Below are positions 34,655 through 42,413 of a stretch of 64,000 bases of DNA, piece by piece. The number at the start of each line of letters is the position of its first letter. Position 1 is the first letter of the stretch. Source of the DNA: Bacillus sp. OV166 (GTDB lineage: Bacteria; Bacillota; Bacilli; Bacillales; Cytobacillaceae); NCBI RefSeq assembly GCF_900177675.1, contig NZ_FXWM01000001.1, positions 5,651,001 through 5,715,000 on the forward strand, in the 5' to 3' direction. The notes under the pieces were generated by a model. It was not told the origin of the DNA and did no database searches. It was given only the letters and a program-made list of their open reading frames with translations. A program made the translations under genes and the position numbers.

Positions 34655-35709
34655 GAGTACTTGCGCTAATTAAAAGAATTTGTCAGCAGATGTTTCGGGA
34701 CAAACGCACCTTAGCCTTGTTATTTGTGGCACCACTACTGATACTGACCCTGATGTACTTTTTATTCAATGGCAACACCGTCGATCCAAAATTAGGTGTC
34801 ACGGGCGTTGATAGTGGGTTAATAACAGCCTTTAAAAAGGCAGACATTAACGTTAAAGAATACAAGTCAGTAACAAACCATACCATTCTAGATGACGACC
34901 TTGACGGACTGCTGCAGCAGGAGAATGGAAAAATAAAGCTGATACTTCGGAATGACGATCCTACAAAAGCGAAAGCGCTGCAAATGAAGGTAAACCAAGT
35001 AATCTCGGCACAGTTCCAAGCACAGATTATGATGCAAAGCTCCGGAAAGGCGCCAGCGATGACACCGAAAAGTATCGATATAACCTACGTTTATGGTGAT
35101 TCAGATACCGTCTTTTTTGATGTGTTAAGTCCGATCTTAGTTGGTTTCTTTGTCTTCTTTTTCGTCTTTATTATTTCAGGAATTGGATTATTACGCGAGC
35201 GGACAACGGGCACATTGGAACGGCTGATGTCTACTCCAATTCGGAGATGGGAAATCGTTACCGCCTACTTGGTTGGCTATGGACTATTCGCGGTGATTCA
35301 AACAATTATTGTTGTATTCTATGCTATCAATGTGTTAGATATCGTCCTTGTCGGGTCGATATGGAATGTGCTCCTCATTAATTTAGTCTTAGCTTTGGTG
35401 GCACTCTCGCTTGGAATCCTGTTATCGACCTTCGCAGCCTCAGAATTCCAAATGATTCAGTTTATCCCGATTGCAGTTATACCACAAATATTTTTTGCAG
35501 GAATTTTTCCGCTTGAAGGGATGGCCGATTGGTTACAGGCAGTTGCAAAGGTAATGCCAATGTACTACGCAGGTGACGCATTAAAAGGTGTGATGTATAA
35601 AGGGTTTAGTTTGAGTGATATAAGCGGGGACCTTCTTGCCTTAGTAATCTTTGCCGCTATTTTCATTGTTTTGAATATCTTTTCATTGAAAAAATATCGA
35701 TCCTTATGA
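34651..35709 (+). CDS. ABC-2-type exporter, permease
   Basis: 352 aa. TM1 at about 20-40, a large extracytoplasmic domain to about 165, then five helices; the GTLERLMSTPIRRWEI cytoplasmic coupling segment and FFAGIFPLEGMADWLQ motif define the ABC2_membrane_3 family (YhgE/DrrB-like). The gene is complete, but its stop codon lies 4 bp from the end hairpin of an inserted element, which separates it from its presumed terminator at 37480. Confidence 0.9.
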   Translation: MRVLALIKRICQQMFRDKRTLALLFVAPLLILTLMYFLFNGNTVDPKLGVTGVDSGLITAFKKADINVKEYKSVTNHTILDDDLDGLLQQENGKIKLILRNDDPTKAKALQMKVNQVISAQFQAQIMMQSSGKAPAMTPKSIDITYVYGDSDTVFFDVLSPILVGFFVFFFVFIISGIGLLRERTTGTLERLMSTPIRRWEIVTAYLVGYGLFAVIQTIIVVFYAINVLDIVLVGSIWNVLLINLVLALVALSLGILLSTFAASEFQMIQFIPIAVIPQIFFAGIFPLEGMADWLQAVAKVMPMYYAGDALKGVMYKGFSLSDISGDLLALVIFAAIFIVLNIFSLKKYRSL

Positions 35710-35900
35710 GTATCCCCATAGCTAAAGCTAGGGGTTTCGAAAGAATAGGCTTTAAAGCCGCATTGTCTTTACGAGGGTTACCACAAGTCCCGCTACTACA
35801 TCAGACCGAGGCTCTCAGCTTTGCATTTCTTTTCTTTATGATGATTATTTTTCGTGGGGATTGGAGGAACTGTTTTCTCTCCAGTCCTTCGAAGATATCC
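35709..35900 (-). ncRNA. Candidate omegaRNA (right-end guide RNA scaffold) of the TnpB element
   Basis: In TnpB elements the guide RNA overlaps the tnpB 3' end and runs through the right end. Here that covers the last part of tnpB, structured sequence including GCGGC-TTTAAA-GCC and the 35714-35734 end hairpin. The guide would be read from flanking DNA below 35709, matching the end of the ABC permease gene. Boundaries are inferred. Confidence 0.5.
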
Positions 35901-37297
35901 TTGGTATGTTTACGGACAATATTAAAAGCTCCATTCACATCGGCATGGATCAAAATCTTAGAACCTTTGATTTTGTAAAAAGCTCGACTGCTTCTATACC
36001 CGCTAAAATTAGTTTGGTGCTCTTCCTCATATGTTGGAATCGGGTCATGGTTCAAGAAACTAGACTTGGAGGTATAGCTTTCTTCTCGAACAATGACTTG
36101 TATTCCATGTCGCTCTGCTTTGTATCGAATCATTCCTATGAAAGTGGTATATGGGATTTGTATGAAGGTTTGTTTACTAGTTTTTTGCATATCAACCTCC
36201 ATCTTGCAACCCTTATTTTTTCCAATGATGATCGTATCTATGGTTCTTTCTTTCGCAATCTCCACCACTTTTGCGCTGGCCTTATGTAAAAAATCCATGA
36301 CTCGATTGTTCCTTTTTCGGTCTAATGAAGTTAATGTTGTGCTGTTAAACTTCCCTTCCTTTGGTCCTTTTCCATTTCGAAGGATACTCATGTATTTCGC
36401 TCTTAATTTGTTATAATATTGATTGATCGATTTTAACCATTTGCCCTTGATAAGCAGAGGCTTTAGCCCCGTGTTATCGATGATAGTTGCCAGGTTATCT
36501 ACGCCCAAATCAATACCCATTACTCGCTTCGGCTCAAAAAGCCATTCATTTAATTGTTTTTCTGATCGTTTGATCTCCTTTTCCTGTTCACTTTTAAAAA
36601 CGACTTCCATTACATACCGGCCATAAGTCGGGACAATCCGCACTTGTTGTAGTTTACCATCTATATGTGCGATTTTTCCCAGTTTTAATGTAAGAGGAGT
36701 TCCTGGTAATGAAAGCATATTTCCATTTTTAATTTTGGTAATTTGATTGGTTAAATAACAGGTCGTGCGTCCATTTTTCGGTTTGTATTTTGGAATCTTT
36801 GGCTTTCCGGAAAAGTTAGTAGGATTAATTTTATATTTCTTGGAGGCTTCGAAGAAACTTTTCCAATCATCATATACCTTTTTTATTGTTTGTTGATTGG
36901 ACTGTGAGGGCATAGAAAGGTAATCGATTTGTTTCATCACTTTAAACAGTGCTTCTACAAAGGTATAGGGAAGGAACGCTTTCTCTGGATGAGGCATTTC
37001 AAATAGCTTTGGTTTTGGCTCGAAAACATGACCATTATTATCGACTTTTTGAGGCTTAGATTTGGCTCTCTCAAAACTTTTTAGACGAATTTTATTCATT
37101 TGAGGTAAATGGACTTGAATATCTGTTAGAACTTGAAGTTGATTTTCATTTCTTGTTTCATTTTTTAAAGCTGTGTAAACCTGTCTAACATAGTAGTTGG
37201 TGATATTGTACAAGTTTTTCGCTTTAAAACAGAGTGAGTCACAGTAGTCGAACAATACATGTTCCGGATGAATTTGAATTTTATAGGATCGATACAT
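35801..37297 (-). CDS. tnpB: TnpB-family RNA-guided endonuclease, zinc-finger-less subtype
   Basis: 498 aa from ATG 37297, 5 nt after GAGGGGGTGA; an in-frame GTG at 37306 lies inside the ribosome-binding site. RuvC-like catalytic residues are seen: Asp in GIDLGVDNLAT, Glu in VREESYTSKSSF, Asp in HADVNGAFNI. TnpB usually has a CxxC...CxxC zinc ribbon between the last two motifs; here the region (YTSKSSFLNHDPIPTY) has no cysteine, as in a known subgroup with the TSKxSFLD-type motif. Appears full length and uninterrupted. TnpB cleaves DNA next to a TAM guided by omegaRNA, which helps the element persist. Confidence 0.9.
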   Translation of the reverse strand: MYRSYKIQIHPEHVLFDYCDSLCFKAKNLYNITNYYVRQVYTALKNETRNENQLQVLTDIQVHLPQMNKIRLKSFERAKSKPQKVDNNGHVFEPKPKLFEMPHPEKAFLPYTFVEALFKVMKQIDYLSMPSQSNQQTIKKVYDDWKSFFEASKKYKINPTNFSGKPKIPKYKPKNGRTTCYLTNQITKIKNGNMLSLPGTPLTLKLGKIAHIDGKLQQVRIVPTYGRYVMEVVFKSEQEKEIKRSEKQLNEWLFEPKRVMGIDLGVDNLATIIDNTGLKPLLIKGKWLKSINQYYNKLRAKYMSILRNGKGPKEGKFNSTTLTSLDRKRNNRVMDFLHKASAKVVEIAKERTIDTIIIGKNKGCKMEVDMQKTSKQTFIQIPYTTFIGMIRYKAERHGIQVIVREESYTSKSSFLNHDPIPTYEEEHQTNFSGYRSSRAFYKIKGSKILIHADVNGAFNIVRKHTKDIFEGLERKQFLQSPRKIIIIKKRNAKLRASV

Positions 37298-37479
37298 ATC
37301 ATTCACCCCCTCTTCAAAAAGAACAAGTGTTCTATATATATTCTCATTATACCAAAGAATTTCAAAGAATGTATAGTAAAATTACTTGCATTATCCTAAA
37401 AAAACAAACAAAAATACAGCTTATATCCCCATATCTAAAGCTAGGGGTTTTACGTTGCTTTTTGATAATCAGTTGACAG

Positions 37480-37509
37480 CCAAAGGACGCACATCCTTTG
37501 GTTTTTTTT
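37480..37509 (+). terminator. Terminator, probably originally of the ABC exporter operon
   Basis: CCAAAGGA-CGCACA-TCCTTTGG followed by TTTTTTTTA. It reads in the exporter direction but is now 1.77 kb beyond the permease stop because of the inserted element. Confidence 0.85.
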
Positions 37510-37606
37510 ATGTAAAAAAGTATCTCCCTAGAAGGTTTCAGAATAACGGATGAGCCGTTTGTTCATTCTAAACAATGAAGTATAAATCTAATTAAAGGAG
37601 ACTATC

Positions 37607-37882
37607 ATGGATCAAACACAGACACAAATACCTATTCCGAATCCGCCGCGAGCGATTACAACGAAAGACCTAATGTATATAAAAGATGCGTTATCGTGGG
37701 AGCTTCTGGCGTTTAAAAAGTTCCATTCCCTAGCACAAAACGCCGAAAATCCAACCTTCAAGCAGGCGCTTGATAAGGCCGGAAGGATGCACCAGAATCA
37801 TTTTAATCGATTGCTTCCTCACCTGCAAGTGAACAATAATCAAGCAATGGCGAACATACCAAGTCCTTCACAAGTCAACTAA
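37607..37882 (+). CDS. CotF-like spore coat protein, small paralogue
   Basis: 91 aa, helical, Gln/Asn-rich, with the CotF-family pattern (TTKDLMYIKDALSWELLAFKKF... then AGRMHQNHFNRLLPHL). Start ATG 37607 follows AAAGGAG. Paired with the next coat-like gene 24 bp downstream. Expected to be made in the mother cell under sigma-E or sigma-K; no such promoter was assigned. Confidence 0.78.
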   Translation: MDQTQTQIPIPNPPRAITTKDLMYIKDALSWELLAFKKFHSLAQNAENPTFKQALDKAGRMHQNHFNRLLPHLQVNNNQAMANIPSPSQVN

Positions 37883-37906
37883 ACACCATCATGAGGAGGT
37901 ACAACC

Positions 37907-38251
37907 GTGCAAAACCAACAAGCGCAAAACAATAATCAAATCGCTAATCCGCAAACCGGACAATTGCCAAAAGTTAAAGGACCTAATATGAATGACCGTG
38001 ACTACTTGAATGATGGGCTCAGTACTTGTAAATATTTAACGGATAGCTTGAACATTGCCGTTCGTGAAGCAAGTCATGAACAACTTCATGCTGATATCCT
38101 ACAAATTTTAAACGAGACGCACCAAAGCTGCCGCGAGCTGTATACCCTGATGTTCCAAAATGGCTGGTACAAACTTGAAGCCGAAGACCAGCAAAAGCTT
38201 GACCAGGCATATCAACAATTTAGCAATTATTCAACCCAATTTCCTTATTAA
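37907..38251 (+). CDS. CotF-family spore coat protein
   Basis: 114 aa from GTG 37907, with GAGGAGG 7 nt upstream. Gln/Asn-rich N-terminus followed by a CotF helical domain (MNDRDYLNDGLSTCKYL, then HQSCRELYTLMFQNGWY). Such proteins form part of the spore coat and resemble YhcQ/CotF. Second gene of a two-gene operon closed by a hairpin at 38255. Confidence 0.82.
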   Translation: MQNQQAQNNNQIANPQTGQLPKVKGPNMNDRDYLNDGLSTCKYLTDSLNIAVREASHEQLHADILQILNETHQSCRELYTLMFQNGWYKLEAEDQQKLDQAYQQFSNYSTQFPY

Positions 38252-38254
38252 CGC

Positions 38255-38279
38255 AACCTGGCATCCTTGATGCCAGGTT
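38255..38279 (+). terminator. Hairpin after the coat genes
   Basis: AACCTGGCA-loop-TGCCAGGTT, a perfect 9-bp stem 3 bp after the stop; the T-run that follows is weak. Confidence 0.7.
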
Positions 38280-38307
38280 CTTCCCTATTCAACTGTTTTC
38301 AAAATAC

Positions 38308-38344
38308 AACAAAGGGGGATGATTCATCATCCCCCCTCTTTGTT
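38308..38344 (-). terminator. Terminator overlapping the FMN reductase stop
   Basis: AACAAAGGGGGATGAT pairs with ATCATCCCCCCTCTTTGTT, GC-rich and long, placed right at the convergent junction between the coat genes and the reductase gene. It could serve both directions. Confidence 0.65.
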
Positions 38345-38888
38345 ATTTTCGAATTGTTTTTAATGCTCCGCTCCAACTATTCACTTCGTCCAGCATATTA
38401 TTTACATTTGTAAGGTGTAATTCAGCTGGCTTGAATACACTGCCGTTTTCAAAGTCTGTAAATAATGACAAGGTTGGGTGTGTACGAACATCCGCCACTT
38501 TCAATTCGCCTAGAATTCCACGTAAATGTTCAGCTGCACGAGCTCCGCCTGTTGAACCATAACTTACGATTCCAGCAGCTTTGTCATTCCATGCTTCACG
38601 TGCAAAATCAAGGGCATTTTTTAATGCACCAGTGATGCTGTGGTTATATTCTTGAACAATGAATACAAAACCATCTAAGTTAGCAAGTTTTCCATTCCAT
38701 TCAGCGATCCCAGGTTCTGAACCGTCAGTTGTACCTAAGAATGGTAAATTGAAGTCCGCGATATCAACGATTTCATAGTTTGCATCGCCGCGTTTGTCGG
38801 CAATCCCTTTCACCCATTCCCCTACTTGTGGGCTTACTCGTCCTTGACGTGTGCTACCTAAAATAATACCAATGTTTAATTTTGTCAT
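38343..38888 (-). CDS. NADPH-dependent FMN reductase (flavodoxin-like)
   Basis: 181 aa from ATG 38888, preceded by AAAGGAGG; an upstream in-frame start at 38954 would put the ribosome-binding site inside the gene. The FMN phosphate-binding loop is GSTRQGRVS (residues about 10-18), and the EYNHSITGALKNALDF segment is typical of the NAD(P)H:FMN/quinone reductase family. It probably reduces flavins, quinones or azo compounds in the cytosol. A palindromic candidate operator lies upstream. Confidence 0.88.
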   Translation of the reverse strand: MTKLNIGIILGSTRQGRVSPQVGEWVKGIADKRGDANYEIVDIADFNLPFLGTTDGSEPGIAEWNGKLANLDGFVFIVQEYNHSITGALKNALDFAREAWNDKAAGIVSYGSTGGARAAEHLRGILGELKVADVRTHPTLSLFTDFENGSVFKPAELHLTNVNNMLDEVNSWSGALKTIRK

Positions 38889-39016
38889 TGTTTTTTCCTC
38901 CTTTGTTGTTGAATCACCAAATAGTCTACCTAAAAAACCCAACTTCAACACCACCTATAAAAATTTTTTATCTAAAGAGTTACGTAGTGTTCATGAATAA
39001 ACAAAACACTTATAGG

Positions 39017-39047
39017 CAGGATATTATCCTACTCAATATTACAGAGT
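39017..39047 (-). promoter_or_regulatory. Candidate operator upstream of the FMN reductase gene
   Basis: Two adjacent palindromes: AGGATA-T-TATCCT (39017-39029) and TACTC-N9-GAGTA (39029-39047). The second loosely resembles the operators of MarR/DUF24 (YodB/CatR-type) quinone-sensing repressors. The regulator is not in this window. Confidence 0.3.
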
Positions 39048-39176
39048 AATCTCGAATTGGATTATTATCAATTAATATATCTCTAATTCAAAGTAATTTT
39101 ATAATATAAAATACATATTGTCAATGAAATAATCTTATTTGTTTTTTATGCAATTAGATTACCCAATAAAGAACGT

Positions 39177-39214
39177 AAAAAACCACTTAGCAATTTTTGG
39201 CTAAGTGGTTTTTT
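39177..39214. terminator. Bidirectional terminator after minJ
   Basis: AAAACCACTTAGC-loop-GCTAAGTGGTTTTTTG, a perfect stem flanked by A- and T-runs. Confidence 0.85.
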
Positions 39215-39220
39215 GAATTT

Positions 39221-39233
39221 GGTGTCAGGCACC
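39221..39233. repeat. GGTGTCAGGCACC motif after the minJ stop (copy 2)
   Basis: Identical to 32113-32125, lying 4 bp after the minJ TAA (39238-39240) and 6 bp from the terminator. Confidence 0.6.
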
Positions 39234-39237
39234 ATCG

Positions 39238-40431
39238 TTATCCTATTTTCTCATCATACTTGCGCTCGTCCTGAACAAAGAGGATGCCCAGTTCGTGGTG
39301 GTCACCTTCGTAAAGGGCACGTTGGAGTAAGCGAATCTCTCCATTGGTATCGAGAACCTCTAGCTTACAGTGCGCACGGTTTTTTTGCAGGGCTTCGTAG
39401 AACACCTTTTCATCACGAACCAGCACTCCATTTGCTTTTGAGATGATTTCACCAACCTGCAGACCCATTTTACTTGCAGGTGACTCGGGAATGACACCAA
39501 TAATCATCAAGCCTTGATTTTTTTTTGAAAAATAAAAAGGGAGATTATCATCCTTCATCATTGTCATTAATGTAATCAATTCACGGCCAAGGACAGCCAG
39601 AGCCGCTACCACGATCGAACTGAGCGGTAACCAATAGCCAGCGACAGAAAGTAATGTAACGAAAACCCCAAGGACGATTACCCGGCGTCCATGAAGCTGA
39701 ATAGCAACTTTGGGCAGCATCCCTTTGACTTTCTGATGAAAGCCAATCGCAAATGGCACCAGCATTAGTGAGTACTCTTGTGATCCCAGATGAAAGACTG
39801 GCCACCAATCGAATGGAAGTTGCAGTGCATTACCTGGTATAAGTAAGAACAATGGAAGCATCCAGAGGCGCTTTCCTTCATGCAATCCTACGTTTTGACC
39901 GCGTTTGCTTTTGGCAAGTTTAGGTGAGGTCCCTTTTCCGCCATTTTTAAAAATTAGGATTCCTTCTGCAATTAACATCAGTCCTAGCACAACGACAACA
40001 GAAGGATAAACCTTGTCACCCAGTGATAGAAAGGACTTCGTAAAGAGCGGGATTGACCAATTATTTTCTGCAATCAATATAATCGCGAAAAAGGCAGCCC
40101 CAATTGTATATGCAGGCGATATCCATCGAACATTTGTAGTCAGTGACCACAAAAACGTAAAGACAGCAATCAGTAGAATTGTTGCAAATGGAACGGCGAT
40201 GCCAGCTGCGACAATAATAATAGAAAGAACCAGTCCGATCAGTACTCCCTGCGGAAATAACTGGCGGAGTTCAAAATAGGCATCATGTGCCCGAATATGA
40301 AAGTTTTTTCGCTCACGCTTCACTCTTGTAACGCCTAAAATCCCTGTTAGGAAAACAAGATAGTATAAAACAGGATGAAGAAATAACTTGCCTGTCCCTT
40401 TTAGAAGTTCCACAAGCCATGTTTCCACCAT
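39238..40431 (-). CDS. minJ: MinJ, division-site topological determinant with PDZ domain
   Basis: 397 aa. Seven to eight membrane helices across residues 15-290, then a C-terminal PDZ domain (GLMIIGVIPESPASKMGLQVGEIISKANG). In B. subtilis MinJ links DivIVA to MinD and stops polar division. The place downstream of ctpB is the same as in B. subtilis. Start ATG 40431; terminated at 39177. Confidence 0.87.
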   Translation of the reverse strand: MVETWLVELLKGTGKLFLHPVLYYLVFLTGILGVTRVKRERKNFHIRAHDAYFELRQLFPQGVLIGLVLSIIIVAAGIAVPFATILLIAVFTFLWSLTTNVRWISPAYTIGAAFFAIILIAENNWSIPLFTKSFLSLGDKVYPSVVVVLGLMLIAEGILIFKNGGKGTSPKLAKSKRGQNVGLHEGKRLWMLPLFLLIPGNALQLPFDWWPVFHLGSQEYSLMLVPFAIGFHQKVKGMLPKVAIQLHGRRVIVLGVFVTLLSVAGYWLPLSSIVVAALAVLGRELITLMTMMKDDNLPFYFSKKNQGLMIIGVIPESPASKMGLQVGEIISKANGVLVRDEKVFYEALQKNRAHCKLEVLDTNGEIRLLQRALYEGDHHELGILFVQDERKYDEKIG

Positions 40432-40569
40432 TTCCTGCCACCTGCCTCTATTAATTCTAGTAATTTATCATAAAAAAATCTCTTAAAGATTATTTTACCA
40501 AATTAGAACCATAAAACATATTGCTAGTTTTTAGAAAACGGCAAAAATGTTGTAACAGTTACTACCCAA

Positions 40570-40596
40570 AAAGAAAAACAGAGGCTAAAGCCCCTG
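40570..40596 (-). terminator. Terminator after ctpB
   Basis: The minus strand has CAGGGGC-TTTA-GCCTCTG followed by TTTTTCTTTTT, 6 bp after the ctpB stop. Confidence 0.8.
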
Positions 40597-40601
40597 CTTT
40601 C

Positions 40602-42056
40602 CTATTTGGTAATTAATCTCAATGCCGTTTGCAGCTGGAGATCGTTTTTCTCTTTTTTCATTTCAACAATCGAAGCTTCTTCAAGTTTAGCAGCTGTTTT
40701 GGGGCCGATTTTTCCTGTCGGATTCATGTTAACATGGAGTTGGAAGCCTTTTACGGCTATGGTCGTTTCCTTGCTGAAGTATCCATCCGTCCGACCAGGG
40801 GCAAATCCTAAACCAGCCAACACTTCTTGAGCATTCTTAACCTGCTCATTGTTCATATCTTCTTCCAGTGGTTTTTCTACTTGAATGGGATGGGTGGCGA
40901 ATATGGCCGGTTGCTTAACGGCCACATCTGGCTGGATTCCTTTTTTATGGATCCAATTTCCATCTGGGGTCAGCCATTTAAATAACGTTAACTTGATATT
41001 GCTGCCATCCCCCATTGGGACAGCTTGTTGAACAGTGCCTTTTCCAAACGTTGTTTCCCCGATGAGCTGGTAACCTACCGCCTCTTGCAGTGAACCTGCG
41101 AGAATTTCCGATGCGGAGGCACTGCCTTTGTTGACAAGCACAAGCACTGGATACTCCTTTTTCTTCGATAGCGTCGAGAAGTAACGTTTTTTCTTACCGT
41201 CCCGCTGTTGGATTTGGACGTACGGCTTATCCTTTGGTACAAATTCTTTTAAAATCTCACCGACACTATCCAGAAGGCCACCAGGGTTTCCACGTACATC
41301 AATAATTAACCCTTTAATATCATCGTTTTCGAGGGCCGATAATTCCTTTTCAAAATCAGCGGCCGTATCCTCAGAGAAGGAGGTTAATTCAATATAGCCA
41401 ATCTTTTTGCCATCCTGCTTCTTAATGGAAGCATGTACGGTCTCAAGTGGAATTTCATCACGTGTGACATCAATGGCTAGTGGATCTTTTAACCCTTTTC
41501 TCGCAATCATTAATTGAACCGTTGTGCCTTTTTTACCGCGGATTTTTAGCGTTGCTTTATTCAAGTCAAGTCCTTCCACACTTTTTCCATTCACCTTTAA
41601 TATTTGATCATTCGGCTTGATGCCTGCTTTTTCAGCCGGGGAATTTTTAAATGGTGAGACGATCACTATTTTCCCATCAACCATTCCAACTTCGGCTCCA
41701 ATCCCTTCGAATGAGGATTCCAAAGTTTGTGTGAATTGTTGGGCTGTTTCCTTGTCCATATAGACGGAATACGGATCCTTTAAGACAGAAAGCATCCCTT
41801 GGATCGCGCCCTCTACTAATTTATCCTGATCCACTTTTTCAACATACCTGCTTAAAATAAGGTCATAGGCCTGCTCTACTTTTTCAAGATCAGCTGTATT
41901 TTCTTCGGAAATTATTTGATTATCTTTTGGTGAATGCGCTAACTCAAGCTTCTTGTTCCCGATGTTATGATCTAATAACTGCATTCCTGCATATGTGCCC
42001 CCCGCTCCTGTCAGAAGCGAACCCGTCATCAACAGGGCAATCCATCTACGATTCAT
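40602..42056 (-). CDS. ctpB: Carboxy-terminal processing peptidase CtpB (S41A)
   Basis: 484 aa. An N-terminal signal/anchor is followed by a PDZ domain (about 105-190), the S41 protease core with catalytic Ser in NKGSASASEILAG and Lys in TFGKGTVQ, and a C-terminal peptidoglycan-binding domain (LGFAPGRTDGYFSKETTIAVKGF). In B. subtilis CtpB cleaves SpoIVFA to trigger sigma-K activation during sporulation, and is wall associated. The neighbourhood minJ-ctpB-hydrolase-ftsXE is conserved. Confidence 0.94.
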   Translation of the reverse strand: MNRRWIALLMTGSLLTGAGGTYAGMQLLDHNIGNKKLELAHSPKDNQIISEENTADLEKVEQAYDLILSRYVEKVDQDKLVEGAIQGMLSVLKDPYSVYMDKETAQQFTQTLESSFEGIGAEVGMVDGKIVIVSPFKNSPAEKAGIKPNDQILKVNGKSVEGLDLNKATLKIRGKKGTTVQLMIARKGLKDPLAIDVTRDEIPLETVHASIKKQDGKKIGYIELTSFSEDTAADFEKELSALENDDIKGLIIDVRGNPGGLLDSVGEILKEFVPKDKPYVQIQQRDGKKKRYFSTLSKKKEYPVLVLVNKGSASASEILAGSLQEAVGYQLIGETTFGKGTVQQAVPMGDGSNIKLTLFKWLTPDGNWIHKKGIQPDVAVKQPAIFATHPIQVEKPLEEDMNNEQVKNAQEVLAGLGFAPGRTDGYFSKETTIAVKGFQLHVNMNPTGKIGPKTAAKLEEASIVEMKKEKNDLQLQTALRLITK

Positions 42057-42170
42057 TTCAATCCTCCTCGAGTTAAAAATGCATGTCCTATCTATTTTTA
42101 TAACAAGGCTCCAAATTCCTGCCCGATTATTAACTTATATGTTAGGAGTGGACGAGTTATGATTACAGAA

Positions 42171-42316
42171 AAAAAAGCGCAAGCGCCCGTTTAGCTGCGT
42201 ATGGACTGGAGCGCTCCAACTGAGATAAAGGAAACACGGAGAGCGTTAGCGCATTCGTGCTTGACTTATCGTAGGGCGGAGAGCGAAGTCCACTAGCAGC
42301 TGGGCGCTGGAGCTGG
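42171..42316. repeat. Long imperfect palindromic intergenic element
   Basis: GC-richer than its surroundings. The outer arms 42182-42207 and 42287-42308 are complementary (AGCGCCC...AGCTGC...TGGACT), enclosing a further structured core with GGAGCGCTCC. The size (about 145 bp) and GCGCAAGCGCCCG/GGGCGCTGGAGCTGG ends resemble dispersed repeats seen in many Bacillus genomes (bcr-like); the family name is uncertain. It occupies the ctpB upstream region. Confidence 0.65.
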
Positions 42317-42378
42317 ATTCAGAGAACTATTTCAAGTAATCCATAATAAATAATTTTATAATTTCCTTTCAAATAAAA

Positions 42379-42407
42379 AAATGGAAGAAGTAAGAACTTC
42401 TCCCATT
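42379..42407 (-). terminator. Terminator after the M23 hydrolase gene
   Basis: On the minus strand AATGGGAGAAGT-loop-ACTTCTTCCATT followed by TTTTTTATTTG, 7 bp after the stop. Confidence 0.85.
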
Positions 42408-42413
42408 CCATTA

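Larger units (their letters stand above)
35708..37455 (-). mobile_element. TnpB-only IS200/IS605-family (IS1341-type) element
   Basis: About 1.75 kb with exact ends uncertain. Both ends carry similar subterminal hairpins in the same orientation, CCCC-ATAGCTAAAGCTA-GGGG (35714-35734) and CCCC-ATATCTAAAGCTA-GGGG (37427-37447), as expected for TnpA-recognised ends of this family. There are no terminal inverted repeats or target duplication. No tnpA is present, so movement would need a TnpA in trans. The insertion is directly after the ABC permease stop codon. Confidence 0.8.
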
